A stretch of DNA of 64,000 nt from Halictus rubicundus. Its lineage: Eukaryota; Arthropoda; Insecta; Hymenoptera; Halictidae. Positions 55,501-64,000 of this stretch are shown one piece after another (within the stretch, counting starts at the first letter, position 1; every line of letters begins with the position of its first letter). The notes beneath the pieces were generated by a model. It did not search any database, had not been told where the DNA came from, and worked only from the letters and a program-made list of their open reading frames with translations. The translations under genes and the position numbers were made by a program. The DNA lies in contig NW_027488967.1 in assembly GCF_050948215.1 (NCBI RefSeq), positions 1 through 64,000 of the forward strand. The letters run 5' to 3'.

Positions 55501-58500
55501 TATTCTCTATCCTATCCTATCCTCTATCCTATCCAATCCTATCCTCTATCCTATCCTCTATCCTATCCTATCCTCTATCCTATCCTATCGTTTATCCTAT
55601 CCTATCCTCTATCCTATCCTATCCTCTAACATATCCTATCCGCTATCCTATCCTATCCTCTATCCTATTCTATCCTCTATCCTATCCAATCCTATATCCT
55701 ATTCTCTATCCTATCCTATCCTCTATTCTATCCTATCCTCTATCCTATCCTATCCTCTATCCTATCATATCCTCTATCCTATCCTATCCCCTATCATATC
55801 CTATCCTCTATCCTATCCTATCCTCTATCCTATCCTATCCTCTATCCTATTCTATCCTCTATCCTATCCAATCCTATATCCTATTCTCTATCCTATCCTA
55901 TCCTCTATTCTATCCTATCCTCTATCCTATCCTATCCTCTATCCTATCATATCCTCTATCCTATCCTATCCACTATCCTATCCTATCCTCTATCCTATCC
56001 TATCCTCTATCCTATCGTATCCTCTATCCTATCCTACCGTTTATCCTATCCTATCCTCTATCCTATCCTATTCTCTATCCTATCCTATCCTCTATCCTAT
56101 CCTATCCTCTATCGTATATTATCCTCTATCCTATCCTATTCTCTATCCTATCCTATCCTCTATCCTATCCTATTCTCCATCCGATCCTATCCTCTATCCT
56201 ATCTTATCCTCTATCCTATCCTATCCTCTATCCTATCCTATCCTTTATCCTATCCTATCCTATCCTCTATCTTATCCTATCCTCTATCATATCCTATCCT
56301 CTATCCTATCCTATCGTTTATCCTATCCTATCCTCTATCCTATCCTATCCTCTATCCTATCCTATTCTCTATCCTATCCTATCCTCTATCCTATCCTATC
56401 CGCTATCCTATCCAATCCTATATCCTATTCTCTATTCTATCCTATCCTCTATCCTATCCTATCCTCTATCCTATCCTATCCTCTATCCTATCCTATTCTC
56501 TATCCTATCCTATCCTCTATCCTATCCTATCCTCTATCCTATCCTATCCTCTCTCCTATTCTATCCTCTATCCTGTCCAATCCTATATCGTATCCTCTAT
56601 CCTATCCTATCCTCTATCCTATCCTATCCTATCCACTATCCTATCCTATCCTCTATCCTATCCTATCCTCTATCCTATCGTATCCTCTATCCTATCCTAC
56701 CGTTTATCCTATCCTATCCTCTATCCTATCCTATTCTCTATCCTATCCTATCCTCTATCCTATCCTATCCTCTATCGTATCCTATCCTTTATCCTATCCT
56801 ATCCTCTATCCTATCCTATCCGCTATCCTATCCAATCCTATATCCTATTCTCTATCCTATCCTATCCTCTATGATATCCTATCCTCTATCCTATACTATC
56901 CTCTATCGTATCCTATCCTCTATCCTATCCTATCCTCTATCCTATCCTATCCTCTATCCTATCCTATTCTCTATCCTATCCTATCCTCTATCCTATCCTA
57001 TTCTCTATCCTATCCTAATCTCTATCCTATCCTATCCTGTATCCTATCCTATCCTCTATCCTATCCTATCCTCTATCCTATTCTATCCTCTATCCTATCC
57101 AATCCTATATCCTATTCTCTATCCTATCCTATCCTCTATGATATCCTATCCTCTATCCTAACCTATTCTCTATCCTATCCTATCCTCCATCCTATCCTAT
57201 CCTATCCTCTATCCTATCCTATCCTCTATCCTATCATATCCTCTATCCTATCCTATCCCCTATCCTATCCTATCCTCTATCCTATCCTATCCTCTATCCT
57301 ATCCTATCCTCTATCCTATCCTATTCTCTATCCTATCCTATCCTCTATCCTATGCTATCCTCTATCGTATCCTATCCTCTATCCTATCCTATCCTCTATC
57401 CTATCCTATCCTCTAACCTATCCAATCCTCTATCCTATCCTATCCTCTATCCTATCCTATCCTCTATCCTATCCTATCCTCTATCCTATCCTATCCTCTA
57501 TCCTATACTATCCGCTATCCTATCCAATCCTATATCCTATTCTCTATCCTATCCTATCCTCTATGATATCCTATCCTCTATCCTAACCTATTCTCGATCC
57601 TATCCTATCCTCTATCCTATCCTATCCTATCCTCTATCCTATACAATCCTATATCCTATTCTCCATCCTATCCTATCCTCTACACTATCCTATCCTCTAT
57701 CAGATCCTATCCTCTATCCTATCCTATCCTCTATCCTATCGTATCCTATCCTCTATCCTATCCTATCCTCTATCCTATCGTATCCTCTATCCTATCGTAT
57801 CCTCTATCCTATCCTATCGTTTATCCTATCCTATGCTCTATCCTATCCTATTCTCTATCCTATCCTATCCTCTATCCTATCCTCTATTCTATCCAATCCT
57901 ATATCCTATCCTCTATCATATCCTATCCTCTATCCTATCATATCCTCTATCCTATCCTATCCTATCCTCTATCCTATCCTATCCTCTATCCTATCCTATC
58001 CTCTATCGTATCCTATCCTCTATCCTATCCTATCCTCTATCCTATCCTATCCTCTATCCTATCCTATCCGCTATCCTATCCAATCCTATATCCTATTCTC
58101 TATTCTATCCTATCCTCTATCCTATCCTATCCTCTATCCTATCCTATTCTCTATCCTATCCTATCCTCTATCCTATCCTATCCTCTATCCTATCCTATCC
58201 TCTCTCCTATTCTATCCTCTATCCTATCCAATCCTATATCGTATCCTCTATCCTATCCTATCCTCTATCCTATCCTATCCACTATCCTATCCTATCCTCT
58301 ATCGTATCCTATCCTCTATCCTATCGTATCCTCTATCCTATCCTACCGTTTATCCTATCCTATCCTCTATCCTATCCTATTCTCTATCCTATCCTATTAT
58401 CTATCCTATCCTATCCTCTATCGTATATTATCCTCTATCCTATCCTATTCTCTATCCTATCCTATCCTCTATCCTATCCTATTCTCCATCCGATCCTATC

Positions 58501-59136
58501 CTCTATCCTATCTTATCCTCTATCCTATCCTATCCTCTATCCTATCCTATCCTCTATCCTATCCTATCCTATCCTCTATCTTATCCTATCCTCTATCATA
58601 TCCTATCCTCTATCCTATCCTATCGTTTATCCTATCCTATCCTCTATCCTATCCTATCCTCTATCCTATCCTATTCTCTATCCTATCCTATCCTCTATCC
58701 TATCCTATCCTCTATCCTATCCTATCCTCTATCCTATCCTATCCTCTATCCTATCCTATCCTCTATCATATCCTATCCTCTATCCTATCCAATCCTATAT
58801 CCTATTCTCTATCCTATCCTATCCTCTATGATATCCTATCCTCTATCCTAACCTATTCTCTATCCTATCCTATCCTCTATCCTATCCAATCCTATCCTCT
58901 ATCCTATCCTCTATCCTATCCTATCCTCTATCCTATCCTATCGTTTATCCTATCCTATCCTCTATCCTATCCTATCCTCTAACATATCCTATCCGCTATC
59001 CTATCCTATCCTCTATCCTATTCTATCCTCTATCCTATCCAATCCTATATCCTATTCTATCCTCTATTCTATCCTATCCTCTATCCTATCCTATCCTCTA
59101 TCCTATCATATCCTCTATCCTATCCTATCCCCTATC
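55500..59136. repeat. Higher-order satellite including a 182-bp duplication and the 18-kb-spaced block
   Basis: At 55,664 and 55,846 the same string beginning CCTATTCTATCC and running through CCAATCCTATATCC, CTCTATTC and TATCATATCC occurs at an offset of 182 bp. From 57,352 the sequence parallels 39,265 onward. TATGATATCC occurs at 56,871, and TATGCTATCC at 57,352. The stretch ends where the 2568-bp duplication begins. No gene, RNA or mobile element seen. Confidence 0.8.
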
Positions 59137-62100
59137 CTATCCTATCCTCTATCCTATCCTACCCTCTATCCTATCCTATTCTCTATCCTATCCTATCCTC
59201 TATCCTATGCTATCCTCTATCCTATCCAATTATATATCCTATTCTCTATCCTATCCTATCCTCTATCCTATCCTCTATTCCATCCAATCCTATATCCTAT
59301 CCTCTATCATATCCTATCCTCTATCCTATCCTATCCTCTATCCTATCCTATCCTATCCTCTATCCTATCCTATCCTCTATCCTATCCTATACTCTATCGT
59401 ATCCTATCCTCTATCCTATCCTATCCTCTATCCTATCCTATCCTCTATCCTATCCTATCCGCTATCCTATCCAATCCTATATCCTATTCTCTATTCTATC
59501 CTATCCTCTATCCTATCCTATCCTCTATCCTATCCTATCCTCTATCCTATCCTATTCTCTATCCTATCCTATCCTCTATCCTATCCTATCCTCTATCCTA
59601 TCCTATCCTCTCTCCTATTCTATCCTCTATCCTATCCAATCCTATATCGTATCCTCTATCCTATCCTATCCTCTATCCTATCCTATCCACTATCCTATCC
59701 TATCCCCTATCCTATCCTATCCTCTATCCTATCGTATCCTCTATCCTATCCTACCGTTTATCCTATCCTATCCTCTATCCTATCCTATTCTCTATCCTAT
59801 CCTATCCTCTATCCTATCCTATCCTCTATCGTATATTATCCTCTATCCTATCCTATTCTCTATCCTATCCTATCCTCTATCCTATCCTATTCTCCATCCG
59901 ATCCTATCCTCTATCCTATCTTATCCTCTATCCTATCCTATCCTCTATCCTATCCTATCCTCTATCCTATCCTATCCTATCCTCTATCTTATCCTATCCT
60001 CTATCATATCCTATCCTCTATCCTATCCTATCGTTTATCCTATCCTATCCTCTATCCTATCCTATCCTCTATCCTATCCTATTCTCTATCCTATCCTATC
60101 CTCTATCCTATCCTATCCTCTATCCTATCCTATCCTCTATCCTATCCTATCCTCTATTATATCCTATCCTCTATCCTATCCTATCCTCTATCATATCCTA
60201 TCCTCTATCCTATCCAATCCTATATCCTATTCTCTATCCTATCCTATCCTCTATGATATCCTATCCTCTATCCTAACCTATTCTCTATCCTATCCTATCC
60301 TCTATCCTATCCTCTATCCTATCCTATCCTCTATCCTATCCTATCGTTTATCCTATCCTATCCTCTATCCTATCCTATCCTCTAACATATCCTATCCGCT
60401 ATCCTATCCTATCCTCTATCCTATTCTATCCTCTACCCTATCCAATCCTATATCCTATTCTCTATCCTATCCTATCCTCTATTCTATCCTATCCTCTATC
60501 CTATCCTATCCTCTATCCTATCATATCCTCTATCCTATCCTATCCCCTATCCTATCCTATCCTCTATCCTATCCTATCCTCTATCCTATCCTATTCTCTA
60601 TCCTATCCTATCCTCTATCCTATGCTATCCTCTATCCTATCCAATCCTATATCCTATTCTCTATCCTAGCCTATCCTCTATCCTATCGTCTATTCCATCC
60701 AATCCTATATCCTATCCTCTATCATATCCTATCCTCTATCCTATCCTATCCGCTATCCTATCCAATCCTATCCTCTATCCTATCCTATCCTCTATCCTAT
60801 CCTATCCTCTATCGTATCCTATCCTCTATCCTATCCTATCCTCTATCCTATCCTATCCTCTATCCTATCCTATCCGCTATCCTATCCAATCCTATATCCT
60901 ATTCTCTATTCTATCCTATCCTCTATCCTATCCTATCCTCTATCCTATCCTATCCTCTATCCTATCCTATTCTCTATCCTATCCTATCCTCTATCCTATC
61001 CTATACTCTATCCTATCCTATCCTCTATCCTATCCTATCCTCTCTCCTATTCTATCCTCTATCCTATCCAATCCTATATCGTATCCTCTATCCTATCCTA
61101 TCCTCTATCCTATCCTATCCACTATCCTATCCTATCCTCTATCCTATCCTATCCTCTATCCTATCGTATCCTCTATCCTATCCTACCGTTTATCCTATCC
61201 TATCCTCTATCCTATCCTATTCTCTATCCTATCCTATCCTCTATCCTATCCTATCCTCTATCGTATATTATCCTCTATCCTATCCTATTCTCTATCCTAT
61301 CCTATCCTCTATCCTATCCTATTCTCCATCCGATCCTATCCTCTATCCTATCTTATCCTCTATCCTATCCTATCCTCTATCCTATCCTATCCTCTATCCT
61401 ATCCTATCCTATCCTCTATCTTATCCTATCCTCTATCATATCCTATCCTCTATCCTATCCTATCGTTTATCCTATCCTATCCTCTATCCTATCCTATCCT
61501 CTATCCTATCCTATTCTCTATCCTATCCTATCCTCTATCCTATCCTATCCTCTATCCTATCCTATCCTCTATCCTATCCTATCCTCTATCCTATCCTATC
61601 CTCTATCATATCCTATCCTCTATCCTATCCAATCCTATATCCTATTCTCTATCCTATCCTATCCTCTATGATATCCTATCCTCTATCCTAACCTATTCTC
61701 TATCCTATCCTATCCTCTATCCTATCCTACCCTCTATCCTATCCTATTCTCTATCCTATCCTATCCTCTATCCTATGCTATCCTCTATCCTATCCAATTA
61801 TATATCCTATTCTCTATCCTATCCTATCCTCTATCCTATCCTCTATTCCATCCAATCCTATATCCTATCCTCTATCATATCCTATCCTCTATCCTATCCT
61901 ATCCTCTATCCTATCCTATCCTATCCTCTATCCTATCCTATCCTCTATCCTATCCTATACTCTATCGTATCCTATCCTCTATCCTATCCTATCCTCTATC
62001 CTATCCTATCCTCTATCCTATCCTATCCGCTATCCTATCCAATCCTATATCCTATTCTCTATTCTATCCTATCCTCTATCCTATCCTATCCTCTATCCTA

Positions 62101-64000
62101 TCCTATCCTCTATCCTATCCTATTCTCTATCCTATCCTATCCTCTATCCTATCCTATCCTCTATCCTATCCTATCCTCTCTCCTATTCTATCCTCTATCC
62201 TATCCAATCCTATATCGTATCCTCTATCCTATCCTATCCTCTATCCTATCCTATCCACTATCCTATCCTATCCCCTATCCTATCCTATCCTCTATCCTAT
62301 CGTATCCTCTATCCTATCCTACCGTTTATCCTATCCTATCCTCTATCCTATCCTATTCTCTATCCTATCCTATCCTCTATCCTATCCTATCCTCTATCGT
62401 ATATTATCCTCTATCCTATCCTATTCTCTATCCTATCCTATCCTCTATCCTATCCTATTCTCCATCCGATCCTATCCTCTATCCTATCTTATCCTCTATC
62501 CTATCCTATCCTCTATCCTATCCTATCCTCTATCCTATCCTATCCTATCCTCTATCTTATCCTATCCTCTATCATATCCTATCCTCTATCCTATCCTATC
62601 GTTTATCCTATCCTATCCTCTATCCTATCCTATCCTCTATCCTATCCTATTCTCTATCCTATCCTATCCTCTATCCTATCCTATCCTCTATCCTATCCTA
62701 TCCTCTATCCTATCCTATCCTCTATTATATCCTATCCTCTATCCTATCCTATCCTCTATCATATCCTATCCTCTATCCTATCCAATCCTATATCCTATTC
62801 TCTATCCTATCCTATCCTCTATGATATCCTATCCTCTATCCTAACCTATTCTCTATCCTATCCTATCCTCTATCCTATCCTCTATCCTATCCTATCCTCT
62901 ATCCTATCCTATCGTTTATCCTATCCTATCCTCTATCCTATCCTATCCTCTAACATATCCTATCCGCTATCCTATCCTATCCTCTATCCTATTCTATCCT
63001 CTACCCTATCCAATCCTATATCCTATTCTCTATCCTATCCTATCCTCTATTCTATCCTATCCTCTATCCTATCCTATCCTCTATCCTATCATATCCTCTA
63101 TCCTATCCTATCCCCTATCCTATCCTATCCTCTATCCTATCCTATCCTCTATCCTATCCTATTCTCTATCCTATCCTATCCTCTATCCTATGCTATCCTC
63201 TATCCTATCCAATCCTATATCCTATTCTCTATCCTAGCCTATCCTCTATCCTATCGTCTATTCCATCCAATCCTATATCCTATCCTCTATCATATCCTAT
63301 CCTCTATCCTATCCTATCCGCTATCCTATCCAATCCTATCCTCTATCCTATCCTATCCTCTATCCTATCCTATCCTCTATCGTATCCTATCCTCTATCCT
63401 ATCCTATCCTCTATCCTATCCTATCCTCTATCCTATCCTATCCGCTATCCTATCCAATCCTATATCCTATTCTCTATTCTATCCTATCCTCTATCCTATC
63501 CTATCCTCTATCCTATCCTATCCTCTATCCTATCCTATTCTCTATCCTATCCTATCCTCTATCCTATCCTATACTCTATCCTATCCTATCCTCTATCCTA
63601 TCCTATCCTCTCTCCTATTCTATCCTCTATCCTATCCAATCCTATATCGTATCCTCTATCCTATCCTATCCTCTATCCTATCCTATCCACTATCCTATCC
63701 TATCCTCTATCCTATCCTATCCTCTATCCTATCGTATCCTCTATCCTATCCTACCGTTTATCCTATCCTATCCTCTATCCTATCCTATTCTCTATCCTAT
63801 CCTATCCTCTATCCTATCCTATCCTCTATCGTATATTATCCTCTATCCTATCCTATTCTCTATCCTATCCTATCCTCTATCCTATCCTATTCTCCATCCG
63901 ATCCTATCCTCTATCCTATCTTATCCTCTATCCTATCCTATCCTCTATCCTATCCTATCCTCTATCCTATCCTATCCTATCCTCTATCTTATCCTATCCT
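59136..64000. repeat. Tandem duplication, period 2568 bp, second copy cut by the window end
   Basis: Sequence from about 59,136 recurs from about 61,704 to the last base at a constant offset of 2568 bp. Pairs: TATGCTATCC at 59,207/61,775 and 60,622/63,190, CTATCCTAGCC near 60,664/63,232, and CTATACTC near 60,994/63,562. The open frames 59,207-60,256 and 61,775-62,824 translate identically. The left edge is visible: the first copy is preceded by TATCCCCTATCC, the second by CTAACCTATTCTC. Each copy contains two related sub-blocks about 1.4 kb apart (CTACCGTTTATCC near 59,754 and 61,185). The second copy would end beyond the window. Confidence 0.92.

Larger units (their letters stand above)
1..64000. 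repeat. Satellite array, 17-bp monomer (TCCTA/TCCTCTA words), spans whole window
   Basis: Seen directly: the whole window parses into the pentamer TCCTA and the heptamer TCCTCTA, dominated by the 17-bp order heptamer-pentamer-pentamer (TCCTCTATCCTATCCTA). The 17-bp consensus has 7 T, 7 C, 3 A and no G, about 41% GC, with all G on the - strand. Runs of unbroken 17-bp monomers are interrupted by 12-bp (one pentamer), 22-bp (three) and occasional 27-bp (four) forms and by point variants. No unique sequence, transposon, RNA gene or gap was found. Known background: homogeneous arrays of this length with nested higher-order repeats are typical of eukaryotic heterochromatin and are kept uniform by unequal exchange and gene conversion. 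Inferred: a pericentromeric, subtelomeric or other heterochromatic block. The pentamer resembles simple repeats of the GGATA/TATCC class, but I do not recognise a named satellite. Confidence 0.97.

Noticed and set aside
1..64000. CRISPR array
   Set aside because: The repeats are head to tail with no unique spacers of constant length, no leader and no cas genes. Repeats of 17 bp are also too short.
1..64000. Telomere repeat tract
   Set aside because: The - strand unit TAGGATAGGATAGAGGA recalls GG-rich telomere repeats such as TTAGG. However, the pentamer GGATA is not a rotation of GGTTA, the unit is a 17-bp composite, and kilobase higher-order duplications are satellite-like. A subtelomeric position remains possible.
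1..64000. Cruciforms, hairpins or rho-independent terminators
   Set aside because: The + strand has almost no G, so only A-T pairing is possible; no stem of useful length can form and no inverted repeat was seen.
1..64000. tRNA, rRNA or small RNA genes
   Set aside because: No stretch has the G content or self-complementarity needed for a structured RNA on either strand, and nothing departs from the repeat.
59136..64000. Near-identical tandem copies as proof of misassembly
   Set aside because: The edges and shared rare words fit true tandem duplication, and similar duplications of many sizes occur across the window. Without reads an assembly artefact cannot be excluded, so I kept the duplication and listed the check.

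Overview
The window is one uninterrupted tract of satellite DNA. From base 1 to base 64000 I see no unique sequence and no gene, RNA gene, transposon or assembly gap. The + strand is built almost entirely from two short words, the pentamer TCCTA and the heptamer TCCTCTA. They are most often arranged as one heptamer plus two pentamers, a 17-bp monomer (TCCTCTATCCTATCCTA; reverse complement TAGGATAGGATAGAGGA). Monomers of 12, 22 and 27 bp (one, three or four pentamers per heptamer) are mixed in. The consensus has no G on the + strand, so every G marks a variant monomer. A long, homogeneous, higher-order satellite like this points to a eukaryotic chromosome (heterochromatic, pericentromeric or subtelomeric). 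The species cannot be read from the sequence, and I do not recognise the satellite as a named family.

Above the monomer there is a second level of order. Rare variant monomers recur in fixed combinations and act as barcodes: TATGATATCC, TATGCTATCC, CCAATCCTATATC, CATCCGATCC, CGTATATTATCC, CGTTTATCC, ATCAGATCC and CTACCGATTATCC. They show that the window was assembled by repeated segmental duplication of blocks from about 0.2 to several kb. Tandem duplications I could phase have periods of 1860, 1426, 1535, 689, 483, 323, 306, 182 and 2568 bp. More distant copies lie about 2.33, 2.99, 5.3, 7.4 and 18.1 kb apart.

Layout. 1-3,500: least regular part, with many small indels. 3,500-10,985: mixed higher-order blocks. 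10,985-15,970: nested 1426-bp and 1860-bp duplications. 15,930-24,600: two copies of a block of more than 3 kb about 5.3 kb apart, each starting with its own 306- or 323-bp tandem duplication. 25,250-34,280: copies of a roughly 2.3-3.0 kb block containing a 1535-bp unit. 34,330-35,350: a 483-bp tandem duplication. 35,350-45,200: blocks carrying a second marker type not seen further left. 45,200-55,500: a ~2.7-kb block present twice, about 7.4 kb apart, with a 689-bp tandem duplication between the copies. 55,600-59,100: a block shared with 39-41 kb. 59,136-64,000: a 2568-bp tandem duplication whose second copy runs off the window.

There are no genes working together here. The many long + strand open frames are a property of the repeat. 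Its consensus contains no stop in any + frame, and because 17 is not a multiple of 3 every frame reads the same 17-residue cycle. The - strand is closed in every frame. I treat none of these frames as coding. The interest lies in the satellite: its two-word grammar, extreme strand asymmetry, recent duplication history and possible non-B DNA or RNA behaviour.
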